DNA from: Ruminococcus sp. UBA3665
Lineage (GTDB): Bacteria; Bacillota; Clostridia; Oscillospirales; Ruminococcaceae
Direction: 5' to 3'
Assembly (NCBI GenBank): GCA_002373165.1
Contig: DFJS01000101.1
Coordinates: 1-64,000 of the forward strand
Length of the DNA stretch: 64,000 bases
Part shown: piece by piece, positions 52,377-62,589 of the stretch
How positions within the stretch are numbered: position 1 is the first letter of the stretch
Layout: each line of letters opens with the position of its first letter
Translations under genes and position numbers: made by a program
The notes under the pieces: generated by a model
The model's input: only the letters and a program-made list of their open reading frames with translations
The model's database searches: none
Told to the model about the DNA's origin: nothing

Positions 52377-53267
52377 ATGCTTCATAATGAATTTATGGAA
52401 CTGCCGTTCTACATCATGTTTTACCTGATCGTATCTTTCTATGGGTTATGCATCGGCAGTTTCCTGAACGTCGTCATTTTCCGTCTGCCGAAGGATGAAT
52501 CGCTGGTCAAGCGGTCGTCGCACTGCATGACCTGCGGAACGCCGATTCTCTGGCGAGATAATATCCCGGTGCTGGGCTGGGTGCTGCTGAAAGGCAGATG
52601 CCGCAGCTGCGGAGAGCCTATCTCGAAACGCTACCCGATTGTAGAATCGCTGAACTGTATTATTTATTTAATCGCCTTTTCTGTACTGGATTTCAGCTTG
52701 CAGACGATTTTATACTGTTTTTTCTTTTCTGCGCTGATCTGCATTGCCTTTATCGACTGGGACACGCAGGAAATGGATTTAAGGGTTTTGTTTTTTATTG
52801 CCGTGCTTGCCGTTCCGGATCTTGTCTTATCTATTATCCGGCTTTGCTCGGAACGAACATTCTGGAACCTTCCGGCATTTGTCACAGACCAGAGCCTTCC
52901 GCTTTCGGCGCATCTGATCGGACTTGTCTGCATCGGACTTCCGTTCTTCCTGATCGGTGAAATCAGCAAGCCGATTATTAAGAAAAAATTCGGCGAAAGT
53001 TTCCGTGCAATTGAACTTGGCGATACTATTCTGATGGCCGCAGGCGGTCTGCTGATCGGCTGGAAAGCCACAGTAGTATCTGCATTTTTCGGGATTTGCA
53101 TTGCCGCTGTCTGCGGAATTATTCTGAAAAGAATCAACGGCGAATCGAAATTCGCATTTGGCCCTTATCTGGCGATAGGGCTGTTTCTGGGAACGCTGTT
53201 CGGGGAACAGCTTCTGGATTGGTATACTGCATGGGTTACATATGACCCCACACAGGCATTTGCGTGA
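52377..53267 (+). CDS. pilD: Prepilin peptidase / N-methyltransferase PilD
   Basis: The 296-residue membrane protein starts at MLHNEFMELPFYIMFY. The N-terminal loop has the two CX2C pairs (CMTCGTPILW, CRSCGEPIS). The catalytic Asp residues lie in CIAFIDWDTQEMD and AIELGDTILMAAG. It cuts prepilin leaders before Phe/Met and methylates the new end. It faces the rest of the pilus operon and has its own promoter. Confidence 0.96.
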   Translation: MLHNEFMELPFYIMFYLIVSFYGLCIGSFLNVVIFRLPKDESLVKRSSHCMTCGTPILWRDNIPVLGWVLLKGRCRSCGEPISKRYPIVESLNCIIYLIAFSVLDFSLQTILYCFFFSALICIAFIDWDTQEMDLRVLFFIAVLAVPDLVLSIIRLCSERTFWNLPAFVTDQSLPLSAHLIGLVCIGLPFFLIGEISKPIIKKKFGESFRAIELGDTILMAAGGLLIGWKATVVSAFFGICIAAVCGIILKRINGESKFAFGPYLAIGLFLGTLFGEQLLDWYTAWVTYDPTQAFA

Positions 53268-53288
53268 AGAAAATTTTTCCAAAAAAAC

Positions 53289-53320
53289 CGGCAGCCGGAG
53301 TGCAATCATTCCGACTGCCG
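53289..53320. terminator. Bidirectional terminator
   Basis: CGGCAG..CGGA and TCCG..CTGCCG arms (53289-53320) have short mismatches, with A-run before and CTTTTATTTTT after. It serves pilD and the convergent pilus operon. Confidence 0.75.
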
Positions 53321-53344
53321 CTTTTATTTTTGGGGATTACGGGT

Positions 53345-54394
53345 TTAGTTCACATTAATTTCAGAACCATAGCTGTAGATAAAGCAGTAATTATCAGGAC
53401 CTTCTGAAAATTCATTGCCGCTGCTGTCCAGCAGCTTGCCGTATGTCTCGCTTCCTGTTACAGTATCTTTATAATATTCTACACCAGTATAAGTATCTGT
53501 TACAGTATCAGTACCGAGTCCTGTATAACGCTGTTTGTAATAAGCTTTTGCGCTTCTGGAAATTGCACCGAATTTTCTTGCAAGAGTATATTTAAGAGCA
53601 TCATATTTTCTCTGCCCTTCTTTTGCAATTGAAACAATCGCTCTGGTTTCCGGATTTGTTGCGCTGCTGGTAAAGGTCTGTTCAATAATATAATATGAAT
53701 TTACCGGCTTGCCGCTGCGATTATAGATATTTGTCAGCGACATGGCATTATTAGTGCGGAAGCTGTATTCTTTATGATTGCGTTCTGTTGTTGCTCTGAT
53801 AGAATACGCTGTTGACTGGGCACTTAATTCATAATTTGTTGTAAGATCAGATTCTATAACCGTGCCGGAATCGGGATATGTGCCGAAATTTATAGCAAAA
53901 CTAAAATCGTCATAATAAGACTTGTTGACAGCCCATTCCTCATCCAGAGCAGTATCTCTTGTTACTTTAAAATCATTAATATTAAACTGTGCCGTATAAG
54001 TATAACGGCTGATTTTTCCGCCGTTGTTATTATCCACAGTCAGAACATGAAATGTTCCTTTGGCGTAAGCGGGATCATCCGTACCGGAACCTTTTCTCAG
54101 TACACCTTCATAGTAATACTGTACATAGTTCTTTACGCGGTCATCCATAGTATCGCCGGCAGCTCCGCTGGGAAGCGAATTATAAGCATCCAGATATTCT
54201 GCGGCAGAAATCTGATTTTCCAGATATGCCGAAATATTTGCTACTGCGGCATTGCCGCTTTCGGTCACATCTGCCAGAACCATGGATTTTGTAACCGGCT
54301 GAAGAAGCTGCATTGCTGCTGCCATTACTACGCTGAAAATCGCAAGCACAACAATCAGTTCCATCAGGGTAAAACCTTTTACTCTCTTCTTCAT
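53345..54394 (-). CDS. Type IV minor prepilin (large)
   Basis: The 349-residue protein starts at MKKRVKG, cut before FTLMELIVVLAIFSVVMAA with Glu5. The long extracellular part is rich in Tyr, Ser and Thr and lacks a known domain. GGAGGG precedes the ATG. It is last in the pilus operon and probably sits at the pilus tip or in the priming complex. Confidence 0.88.
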   Translation of the reverse strand: MKKRVKGFTLMELIVVLAIFSVVMAAAMQLLQPVTKSMVLADVTESGNAAVANISAYLENQISAAEYLDAYNSLPSGAAGDTMDDRVKNYVQYYYEGVLRKGSGTDDPAYAKGTFHVLTVDNNNGGKISRYTYTAQFNINDFKVTRDTALDEEWAVNKSYYDDFSFAINFGTYPDSGTVIESDLTTNYELSAQSTAYSIRATTERNHKEYSFRTNNAMSLTNIYNRSGKPVNSYYIIEQTFTSSATNPETRAIVSIAKEGQRKYDALKYTLARKFGAISRSAKAYYKQRYTGLGTDTVTDTYTGVEYYKDTVTGSETYGKLLDSSGNEFSEGPDNYCFIYSYGSEINVN

Positions 54395-54407
54395 GATTTT
54401 ACCCTCC

Positions 54408-54794
54408 TCAGCTGGTTGCCGTTTCTGTTTCGATGACATAGAACTGCAAATCAGCATCCATATTAGTATCACAATTCCGACCGCCTGCGGTTGCCTTGTC
54501 AGAAAGGGACTTGGTAGAATATCTTTGAGCCTTTACTTTTCCGTAGTCACCTACAGTAATTTCTACAGCAGTATGATCGGCCGCCACATCTGTTTCGCTG
54601 ATATCGCGGGTAGCGGCCGTGCCGGCCTCTACCGCGACTTTATTGTTGACATGGTTGGCATCCGTCATAAAAGCCGAAGTGGTTTGAGAAATTTTGCACA
54701 TTAACAGACCTGCCACGCCGAGCACAGCAATGGCAATGAGAACTTCGATGAGGGTCATGCCTTTTACTCTTTTTTTAGATTTAAAAAATTTCAT
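54408..54794 (-). CDS. Type IV minor prepilin (small)
   Basis: The 128-residue protein has leader MKFFKSKKRVKG before MTLIEVLIAIAVLGVAGLL (PilV-like). The 90-residue head has a pair of nearby features NCDTN and QFYVIET but no known domain. It lies between the PilX-like gene and the larger minor prepilin with short gaps. Confidence 0.88.
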   Translation of the reverse strand: MKFFKSKKRVKGMTLIEVLIAIAVLGVAGLLMCKISQTTSAFMTDANHVNNKVAVEAGTAATRDISETDVAADHTAVEITVGDYGKVKAQRYSTKSLSDKATAGGRNCDTNMDADLQFYVIETETATS

Positions 54795-54809
54795 ATTGCA
54801 TACGCCTCC

Positions 54810-57680
54810 TTAATAAACGTTATAATAGAGGATATCGAAACGAGTAATATCTTTCGAGCCGCCGCTTGTTGCAAAGCCTGTTTCCTCAGTTTTATGGCAG
54901 TCGCAGATGCAGTCTTCGCATTCGCATCCATCGTCAGCGCATGTGCAGGTTTTGATGTCACCAGTGCAGTATTCGCAGCCGCAGGAGCATGTTTTAGGAG
55001 TTTTTGTTTTGCCGTCGGTGACATAGAGCATACCCCAGTTACCGTTGCTGTCCACTTCGATTTTATTTGCGATCAGCTGGCCGATAACAGCGATGGATTT
55101 TCCGGCATTAGCCGCTCCGACTGTAGAATTTTTACCATAATTAACACTTTCTCCGGTAGGAAGAATGTACTTAATGGTAGTTTCAACACTTTCATTTTTA
55201 CCCTGTTTATAGGTCATGTACGGAGCACGCACCATAGCTGTTACAGTACCGGCCATGCCGACTTCCAGAGTTGCATTTTTTTCAGAATAGATTAATACAT
55301 TAGGGAATTTATCAGCTGTTGTATCCGGCTCTACCTGTTTTAACTCCATTGTACTGCTTTTTTTAGCAATACCATTCAGGCTGCTGCCCTTAGTCCATCC
55401 GGGATAGAGCTCATCCAGGAACTTTTCTGTAATAATGGAACCGCCGTTACCGCCGCCGGAACCGGCACCAATTATACAGTGACCTACTATATAGAGGATT
55501 ACGCCGTTGCCGTTGCCGGAAAGAATAATTCCGTGATAGTCATCAAGATAAACATTATCCAATACTAATACGTTTGTTTTTTCAGTATCGACATAAATGT
55601 TCTTGCTGAGTTTGCCGCTTATTATACAGTCTTTTGTAATAGAATAATAATCGCCTTTATTTACAGAAGTATCACCGTCGATTGCTATTGTTGTGGGCGC
55701 ATCGCCGTCTTCATTAGTAAAGCTAAGGGTAGTGCCGGGAACCTTAACAGGAGGATCACTAGTATCCCAGCTCCATACAGCACCAGTATAAATTGTTGCA
55801 GTATCTGCATAATACTGTTCTACAATATTTCCGTCATCATCTTCTTTTGCTGTACCGATATCTGTACCCAGGGAAGAAATCTGGTATGTGATACCTTCTG
55901 TGTAGTCAGTTGCCTTCGGGTGCTGAATTTTTTTGTCAAGAGCTGTTTTTGTTGCATTATCTGGATAAACCGGTTTGCTGTACAGTTTATCAGCATCGAT
56001 TGAATAATTTGTTACTTCGGGAGCATCAGCTTCACTATGAGGAGCAGCATTATAATAATCAAGTGCTCTTTTATAAAGTGATACTTCCCAACTGGTACCT
56101 TCATCTAATAATGCTACAGCATCTGCTTCCGAATCTCTGTACACTATACTGCTGCCCATTATAACAGTACCTGTTGTTTCAGTACCATTCATTTTGACAT
56201 GCTTGATTGCTGAAGCAGTCCAAACATATTTTCCTTTTTCCCACGGCTTATCCACTGGACCGGGAGTAAAGGAGCCTTCACATTTGAAATCGGTATACCA
56301 TACGCGTTTGGCACTTTCCACTACTCCGGCAAGTTCTTCTTTTGTGCCTTTTGTAGGCTCATTGCCCTCGTAATGGCCATATTTGATTGCCTTTTCGCAC
56401 ACGATAGTGCCCTTGTTGACAATATTGGCTGCATAGATGTTTTTGCAGGTCAGCTTACCGTTGACGGTCAGTGTTCCGGCGCAGACCACATCATTTGTTA
56501 CAGCAGCATTTTGCAGTTCCAGGTCACCGGCGCACTGTAAATTTCCGCCGATTGTCAGTGTCTGTGTACCATCCTTAAAGAACACTCCATCACCTTTAAT
56601 ATACATATTGCCGTACTGTGTTGTTCCGAATGTGGAAGAAGTAATGGCTGATTTTGTCCACTGATCCAATTTACTAACAGCAGCAGTTCCAAGATCAATA
56701 AAAGCACCGGAATCACTGAACAGATACATATCTCCGCACATTTCAAAACCATTGGAAACGGAATAACCCGTGCAGTACAGGATAACCGGGTGATCAGTAG
56801 TGCCCAATTTATTCATGTTGCTTGTAAAAGTACCGCCTACATAGATATAAGGTGTTTTTTCGTAAGTATCATGTTCTGTATATCCTGTAAAATCAGCAAG
56901 CTGGCCATTATTGGTAGGTGTCAGATTACCGGTTATTATCATATAATCTTCGGGTTTAGTAAAATGCACTTTAAAAGTATCGCCGCCGCCGATTGTCATG
57001 CTGCCGTTCAGATAAAACGGAGCTTCGATGACAACGCCGTTCTGCATATTGAAAACGCTTTTACTGGGGACTTCGTCTGCAATATTGATAAACGAACCGC
57101 CGGTAGTATAACCATGGGTAGAAATACCATAGCTGTCGCCGCCGCCCAGGTCGCCGATTGCAACGAACGCGCCGGAACCGCCGCCGGTCTCTTCGTGAGA
57201 GCCGTCATCGCCGCCCTTGATTAAGTCCGCGCCAAGAATTGCAGAATATGTTGTGCTTGCCGCGGTAGTGGCACTGTCTACAGTGACTTCTAGCTTGTAC
57301 AGCGGCACAGTTTCCCATGCTTTTGTTGTGGTGTTATACAGGCTTCTGCTTTCTGCGGTTTTGCTGACGAGCACATCATACGTGCGCCCGTCAACCGTTA
57401 CCGGAATTTTACTATCTGTTAACTTTAAATTAGCAATATCTTTTTTCAGACCTGTATTAGTTGTATCTTTATTGATTTGTGTGACGACTGCGTCCAGCAC
57501 ACCGCGGGCGGTGGCTTCTGTTTGTTTCTGCTGGTAATTAGTATACGCGCGCTTATTGGCAGTAACGGCTAGGGCAAGCGTACCTGCAAGGAATACGATC
57601 AGCACCATCATCACTGCAACGACAGTAAACAGTACCGTACCCTTTACCCTTTTCGGATTTGTTGTTTTCTCCTTCATCAT
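54810..57680 (-). CDS. Giant PilX-like pilus protein with beta-rich body and cysteine cluster
   Basis: The 956-residue protein has a KRVKG leader before TVLFTVVAVMMVLIVFLAG, a prepilin-type helix without Glu5, as in PilX/GspK-like minor components. The body has runs of short beta repeats (NGSMTIGGGD, TLTVNGKLTCKNIYA, NIVNKGTIVC) that recall bactofilin or pectate-lyase-like helices. Near the C-terminus eleven cysteines fall within 33 residues (TCSCGCEYC, TCTCADDGCECEDCICDC). It may cap the pilus tip and meet the substrate. GTG 57689 is an alternative start. Function inferred. Confidence 0.8.
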   Translation of the reverse strand: MMKEKTTNPKRVKGTVLFTVVAVMMVLIVFLAGTLALAVTANKRAYTNYQQKQTEATARGVLDAVVTQINKDTTNTGLKKDIANLKLTDSKIPVTVDGRTYDVLVSKTAESRSLYNTTTKAWETVPLYKLEVTVDSATTAASTTYSAILGADLIKGGDDGSHEETGGGSGAFVAIGDLGGGDSYGISTHGYTTGGSFINIADEVPSKSVFNMQNGVVIEAPFYLNGSMTIGGGDTFKVHFTKPEDYMIITGNLTPTNNGQLADFTGYTEHDTYEKTPYIYVGGTFTSNMNKLGTTDHPVILYCTGYSVSNGFEMCGDMYLFSDSGAFIDLGTAAVSKLDQWTKSAITSSTFGTTQYGNMYIKGDGVFFKDGTQTLTIGGNLQCAGDLELQNAAVTNDVVCAGTLTVNGKLTCKNIYAANIVNKGTIVCEKAIKYGHYEGNEPTKGTKEELAGVVESAKRVWYTDFKCEGSFTPGPVDKPWEKGKYVWTASAIKHVKMNGTETTGTVIMGSSIVYRDSEADAVALLDEGTSWEVSLYKRALDYYNAAPHSEADAPEVTNYSIDADKLYSKPVYPDNATKTALDKKIQHPKATDYTEGITYQISSLGTDIGTAKEDDDGNIVEQYYADTATIYTGAVWSWDTSDPPVKVPGTTLSFTNEDGDAPTTIAIDGDTSVNKGDYYSITKDCIISGKLSKNIYVDTEKTNVLVLDNVYLDDYHGIILSGNGNGVILYIVGHCIIGAGSGGGNGGSIITEKFLDELYPGWTKGSSLNGIAKKSSTMELKQVEPDTTADKFPNVLIYSEKNATLEVGMAGTVTAMVRAPYMTYKQGKNESVETTIKYILPTGESVNYGKNSTVGAANAGKSIAVIGQLIANKIEVDSNGNWGMLYVTDGKTKTPKTCSCGCEYCTGDIKTCTCADDGCECEDCICDCHKTEETGFATSGGSKDITRFDILYYNVY

Positions 57681-57713
57681 TCTTACCACCTTTCACGATG
57701 AAGAGTGCTCTGT

Positions 57714-58544
57714 TTAATCGCCGAGTATCGGTTCATCAATCGGCATAGCGTTATAGAACGTCAGGCTCAGATTGATAGAAGACTCGCCTTTTCCGTCAGC
57801 GGCAACGGGAACTTCTCTGGTAACAGTAGTCACATTGCCGGCCTCATCAGTCTGCTGTTCTGTGATTGTCTGTGTCTGGCCTTCGCCGAATGTATAATCC
57901 GCAATATTTACGTCATTCACGCGGACGGCGTTTTCATCTTCCACTATTTTTCCGAGGAAAGTCATCAGATGTTCCTTTGTGCCTGTTACAGTCAGCTGAA
58001 CTGTGTTTGTCATAACATCAGCAGTACCTCTTTCGGAGAGGGTATTGCTTTCTTTGTAGAGATCAGCTACTTCCTGGGCATATTTGCCGTTGATATCGGC
58101 ATTTTCCAGCAAGGAATAAGTCAGAGTATCGGGAGTATAGTAATAATAGCTGATAGTCTGGGAAGAAATACCGCCGGCAGCGAAATTAGAGAGTTTCAGT
58201 TCGCTTTCATCCACGAGCGGCTGGATATACTGGTCAAGAACGTAATTTGCTTTCAGATTATTGAAAGTACCATTAACGGGTTCAAAGGCTTCATTGACGA
58301 ACATTTCGGCAATTTCTTTAGAATCTTTATAATCTTTTGTGATTGTTTCTTTCAGAACAGGGATTTGCTGAAGCTTGGCATCGATGCCTTCCCATTCTGT
58401 TTTAGTAGCCTCATAAGTAGCTCTGTCCTGCACCAGAGTATTATATTTCGGACGGATCAGAGCAAAGAATCCTACAGCCAGAATAATAATCACACTGATA
58501 ATCAGAAGGATCATTTTATCTCTGTAACTCATTTCACGCATCAT
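57714..58544 (-). CDS. pilO: Type IV pilus assembly protein PilO-like
   Basis: The 276-residue bitopic protein has a short cytosolic start, one membrane helix (about 11-30), a coiled-coil stretch (about 35-75) and a ferredoxin-like outer domain (VQLTVTGTKEHLMTFLGKI). It would form the alignment complex with PilM-PilN. The order pilC, pilMN, pilO supports this. Confidence 0.82.
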   Translation of the reverse strand: MMREMSYRDKMILLIISVIIILAVGFFALIRPKYNTLVQDRATYEATKTEWEGIDAKLQQIPVLKETITKDYKDSKEIAEMFVNEAFEPVNGTFNNLKANYVLDQYIQPLVDESELKLSNFAAGGISSQTISYYYYTPDTLTYSLLENADINGKYAQEVADLYKESNTLSERGTADVMTNTVQLTVTGTKEHLMTFLGKIVEDENAVRVNDVNIADYTFGEGQTQTITEQQTDEAGNVTTVTREVPVAADGKGESSINLSLTFYNAMPIDEPILGD

Positions 58545-58565
58545 CTTGCATCACACTCCTTTTCT

Positions 58566-60206
58566 TTATTCTGCCGGAGTTTCTTCGGCAGGTGCTTCTT
58601 CTTCTTCCAATGCGGGCAGTTCGTTGGGCAGCATCTGAATTGTCAGATCAAAGGTAACAACACTTTTGGCGTTAGTGCCTTCTGATGCTGCACTGACGGA
58701 GTAGCCGCTGTATTCTACAGAAGAGAAAAGTCTGTTTTCTTCTTCGGGTGCTTCTTCGCCGTAAGTCTCATAAATATACTGTATCAGATTAGAAGGATAT
58801 TTCTGTGTCAGTTCTTCGGAAGAATTGATAGTAACCGGAATATTGAGAACACCCTGGGAATAGCTGATAGAAAATTCGGGTGATTCGCTGGTGCTGTCTG
58901 TCTGTGTCATAACAGTTTCCAGAGCTTCTTCTACTGCCAGATATACAGATTCCTGAATAATAGGCTGTGTATTATAGGCATCTCTTGCATTTGTAATATT
59001 TTCTTTATAGAGCTGCACATTGCCTTTCATGACCTGCAAATCGTCAAACTGCTGTAATTTGGCGGCAGTTTCGGGGGAATCTATTTTTGCCTGCATTTCC
59101 CTGGTATCTGCTTTTACTTTTGCATCCATACCGGCAATGACACCAAAGGCTACGCCAACGATGACAGCGGACAGGGCAATACCGGCAATAGCAATAATAT
59201 TGAACGAGTGGTCATCCTGCGGCACCTTACCGGCAATACCGGCATTGGCAGCATCTGTTTCCAGCAGGTTGATATGTTCTGTCGCTTTGTCACGCTTGAA
59301 CATACCGCCGATGGCATTGGCATACAGTGAGAAGTTCAGGTTATTGGAACCGTGAATCTGCGGCGGGCTGTTCAGCTTGCTGATTTCAATATCATTTGCC
59401 TTCTGTTCGTTCTGGAGACGGTCATACAGATCCGGCTGGATATCAATATCGCCGTAGAATACGACATTATGAATTTCTTCCGAGCCTCTGATTCTTGCGA
59501 ACTGAAGCATACGGTAGATATTTTCGTTTACGGCTTCAAAAATATAGTCATCCGGATGGTCATAGTCTTCCGGGTCGATCGAAGCAAAACGTGAGAAAGA
59601 AAGTGTGTTGTTCTCGTACAGGTTCAAGCTGATAAAGTTTGCATCCACCTGTACAGCAAGCAGGGGCATTTTAGCCTTTGCCTTGGCATCGGCAAGCAGA
59701 AGTTTTGTGATAGCGTTACAGCCGATCATAACAGATTTCAGCTGAATATTCAGCATGTTAAAAATTCTTCTGTAGCTGTCCACAACGTCCTGGGGGCAGG
59801 CAGTTGCGAGAATTTTCTGCACCTGGCCGCCGTTTTCGTCTTCTTCCGGTTCGCCTACAATAACATAAGCAACAGAATAAGAATCATCAATATTAATCTG
59901 ATTTTTCAGTTCTATGCGGACATTCTTCATAAATTCAGATTCCTTGGGATTCGGAGGAATCATCAGTTCCTTGAAGACTGTCTGGTTGGAAGAAATAGAG
60001 ATAACAGCCTCTTTATCGGCAATATTTGCATTTTTGAGTGCCTGGTTAATTTTACCGGCCACACGGTTGGGGTCATTGACGTGGCCGTTAACAATAACAG
60101 CTTCGTCCAGTTCGAGTTCAGCAGCAGCAGTGACTTTAATTTTTCCGCTGCTTTCAGTACCTTTCACAATTCGGATATTTCTGTCAGTAATATCAAATGA
60201 AAGCAT
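58566..60206 (-). CDS. PilM-PilN fusion protein
   Basis: The 546-residue protein has an actin-like PilM part (about 1-300, LSFDITDRNIRIVKG, ISISSNQTVFKELMIPP). It continues through EHINLLETDAA, the PilN cytosolic motif that normally recruits PilM, into a membrane helix (about 335-360), a coiled coil and an outer PilN-like domain. Most organisms have two genes. Fusion would fix the 1:1 contact at the inner membrane. The C-terminal tail is a Glu/Ala/Pro run. Confidence 0.85.
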   Translation of the reverse strand: MLSFDITDRNIRIVKGTESSGKIKVTAAAELELDEAVIVNGHVNDPNRVAGKINQALKNANIADKEAVISISSNQTVFKELMIPPNPKESEFMKNVRIELKNQINIDDSYSVAYVIVGEPEEDENGGQVQKILATACPQDVVDSYRRIFNMLNIQLKSVMIGCNAITKLLLADAKAKAKMPLLAVQVDANFISLNLYENNTLSFSRFASIDPEDYDHPDDYIFEAVNENIYRMLQFARIRGSEEIHNVVFYGDIDIQPDLYDRLQNEQKANDIEISKLNSPPQIHGSNNLNFSLYANAIGGMFKRDKATEHINLLETDAANAGIAGKVPQDDHSFNIIAIAGIALSAVIVGVAFGVIAGMDAKVKADTREMQAKIDSPETAAKLQQFDDLQVMKGNVQLYKENITNARDAYNTQPIIQESVYLAVEEALETVMTQTDSTSESPEFSISYSQGVLNIPVTINSSEELTQKYPSNLIQYIYETYGEEAPEEENRLFSSVEYSGYSVSAASEGTNAKSVVTFDLTIQMLPNELPALEEEEAPAEETPAE

Positions 60207-60238
60207 TTAAATTTCCACCTCTCTGTTTTTAAGATAAA

Positions 60239-61435
60239 TTAAGCTGCGATTGCATCGAAAGAGCCGTACAGTGCCGGGAAGATAGCGGCAAGCAGCAGAC
60301 CTACTGCCACACCCATGATAATAATCATAAGGGGTTCCAGCATACCTACCAGTCGGCCTACAGCAGAGTCAGCTTCTTCATCGTAATATTCGCCGGTTTT
60401 TGACAGAATGCTGTCCAGGGCACCGGCTTCTTCTCCGACGAAAATAATAGAGCAGAACATAGAGTCAAAAATTTCTGTTCTCTGGATAGAAGAAGAAAGT
60501 GTTTCGCCCTGTTTTACTTCGTCAATTACATTTTCAAAGCATTGTGTAATATAGCTGTTGCCCAGAATTGCAGAAGAACGCTTCAGGCAGTCTACCATAG
60601 AAATACCGGAAGAATACAGAGAAGCCATTGTATTTGCAAAACGTGCGGTATAAATTTTTACAACCAGCGGGCCGAAGCCGGGGCCTTTGATGATGAACTT
60701 ATCCCATTTCAGACGGGTAGACGGAATTTTCAGCATATAAGTAACAGCAAAGACAATGCCTACAATGATTGCTACATAAATATACCAGAAATGCACAAGC
60801 GAGTCACTGAAGCCCATCATAACTTTAGTCAGGGCAGGCATGTCATTCGGGTCGTCGTACATACCGGCAAAAGTCGGCATGATGAACACGAACATGAAGA
60901 TAATAATTACCAGCATCAGCACACCAAGCACAAGCGGGTATGTCATAGCACCTTTGATGGTATTATTCATCTTGTTTTGCTTCTGGTAATAATCTGACAA
61001 ATCCTGCATGATTGTGTCCATATTACCGGAAGACTCGCCGGCAGAGACCATAGCGACCATAAAGTCGGGGAATACGCCTCTGTAGCGGAGCAGGGCATCT
61101 GAGAAAGATTCGCCTTTTTGTACGTTTTCGTACACATCCTGCCATACTTCCTTGGCATCTTCTGTGGGCTGTTCCTTGCTGAGAATATCAAGAGCTTTTA
61201 CCAGAGTCAGACCGGAAGTCAGCATCGCAGCGAGCTGTCGGCAGTTAAATGCCAGGTCTTTGGTTTTAAAATTCTTGATAGTCTTTTTCTTTTCGATTTC
61301 TTTTTCCTCGTACTTGGTAACGGTGTAGCCCTTGTCTTTCATACGCTTAGTGAATTCCTTCACATCTTCAGCGTTTTCAGTACCCTTTACCTGTTTGCCT
61401 GTTGTTGTAGTAGCAACGTAGGAAAAACTTTTCAT
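60239..61435 (-). CDS. pilC: Type IV pilus platform protein PilC
   Basis: The 398-residue protein starts at MKSFSYVATTTTGKQVKG after GGAGGT. It has two GspF domains (about 65-190, 270-395), with FCRQLAAMLTSGLTLV-like (here NCRQLAAMLTSG) and RFANTMASLYSSGI, and three membrane helices. PilB turns it to add pilins. It is first in the pilus operon. Confidence 0.95.
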   Translation of the reverse strand: MKSFSYVATTTTGKQVKGTENAEDVKEFTKRMKDKGYTVTKYEEKEIEKKKTIKNFKTKDLAFNCRQLAAMLTSGLTLVKALDILSKEQPTEDAKEVWQDVYENVQKGESFSDALLRYRGVFPDFMVAMVSAGESSGNMDTIMQDLSDYYQKQNKMNNTIKGAMTYPLVLGVLMLVIIIFMFVFIMPTFAGMYDDPNDMPALTKVMMGFSDSLVHFWYIYVAIIVGIVFAVTYMLKIPSTRLKWDKFIIKGPGFGPLVVKIYTARFANTMASLYSSGISMVDCLKRSSAILGNSYITQCFENVIDEVKQGETLSSSIQRTEIFDSMFCSIIFVGEEAGALDSILSKTGEYYDEEADSAVGRLVGMLEPLMIIIMGVAVGLLLAAIFPALYGSFDAIAA

Positions 61436-61514
61436 TCGACCACCTCCAATAAAATTTGGGCTGCATAGTTTTTTTGGACTGATATGCAATTCAGCATAAT
61501 ATCCCAGTATCTTA

Positions 61515-61543
61515 ATTATACCATCTGCCTGAAAAAAATGCAA
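61515..61543 (-). promoter_or_regulatory. Promoter of the pilC-pilMN-pilO operon; 61436-61784 otherwise empty
   Basis: On the minus strand TTGCAT (61543-61538), 17 bases, TATAAT (61520-61515). The rest of the 349-base gap is very A/T-rich and has no gene that I can see. Confidence 0.75.
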
Positions 61544-61784
61544 CTGTATTTTTACATAAATCCAGAAATTTTTTTTAGAAATTTTCACTAAACGCGCATC
61601 AGCTGTATACTGCCGGTAATATTTTTTGAAAAAATATTGTTCAATTGAGAAAATTCTATTACATAAGTAAAAAAATTTAATTTTTAAAATCCACAAAATT
61701 CAAATTATTATTTGTATATGTTTTACAAAAATCGGGTTTATTTTCGGCCAGAATCTTGTATTTTTTCAGAATATTATAGTGAAT

Positions 61785-62351
61785 TCATGAACAAATATCA
61801 GTTTCTTCCTGTACGGGCTTATCCGTATACATACGCAGAACAGAAGCGGCTACTGTGTTAATCATCAGCAGCACTTCTTTGGGTTCTGTGCCGCGGTACT
61901 GCATATAGGCGCAGTAAGCACCCTGAATAAGATAAGTCAGGACAACATTGATTTCCAGTGTATTCCAGTCTTCATGGCGTGAAAAGATATATTCTTTCAG
62001 TCTTGTTTCCATTCTGGAAGCGAGCATTCCGGCACGGCTGCCGGAGAACAGAATACTCAGCAGACTTTCGTTGGCCATCAGCAGGCAGTACAGCTCCTCG
62101 TTAAAACGCCGGGCATCGGTCAGCAGCATAGCGGGGTCAGAAAGCCCGTGCAGCACATCGTCGATGACTTCTTTTTCCAGCGATTCTGAAAGATCATAAA
62201 TATCATGATAATGCAGATAAAACGTTGCTTTATGAATGACAGCTTTCTCGGAGAGTTCGCGGATTGTAATTTTCTCCAGGGGTTTTTCACTCCGCAAAGC
62301 CAGGAAAGCGTTTACAATACTGCGCTGGGTGCGCTGTTGTCTTAAATCCAT
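61785..62351 (-). CDS. TetR-family transcriptional regulator
   Basis: The 188-residue protein has an N-terminal TetR helix-turn-helix (about 8-52, ITIRELSEKAVIHKATFYLHY) and an all-alpha ligand domain. GGAGGAA precedes the ATG. It stands between the pilus operon and glgB, divergent from glgB, so glgB or its own gene could be a target. The ligand is unknown. Confidence 0.9.
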   Translation of the reverse strand: MDLRQQRTQRSIVNAFLALRSEKPLEKITIRELSEKAVIHKATFYLHYHDIYDLSESLEKEVIDDVLHGLSDPAMLLTDARRFNEELYCLLMANESLLSILFSGSRAGMLASRMETRLKEYIFSRHEDWNTLEINVVLTYLIQGAYCAYMQYRGTEPKEVLLMINTVAASVLRMYTDKPVQEETDICS

Positions 62352-62429
62352 AATAATTCCTCCTTTCTGTCAGCTAATAGATAAAAATAAATTCCTGTAG
62401 TTTATGCGACAGTTATTTAAAAATACAGA

Positions 62430-62458
62430 TTGCATATTTCTGGAAAAAAAGCTATAAT
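62430..62458 (+). promoter_or_regulatory. Promoter of glgB
   Basis: TTGCAT (62430-62435), 17 bases, TATAAT (62453-62458), leaving a leader of about 125 bases. Confidence 0.75.
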
Positions 62459-62589
62459 AATATATATCTGTGATATTACCTGAAAGGATACATTATATAG
62501 CCTGTCATTATGCTGCTTTTATTATAGCAGATTTCACAGAAATATGCAAGTATTTTTTAATATTTTTTCTCAGAGGGAGGATCTGTTTT

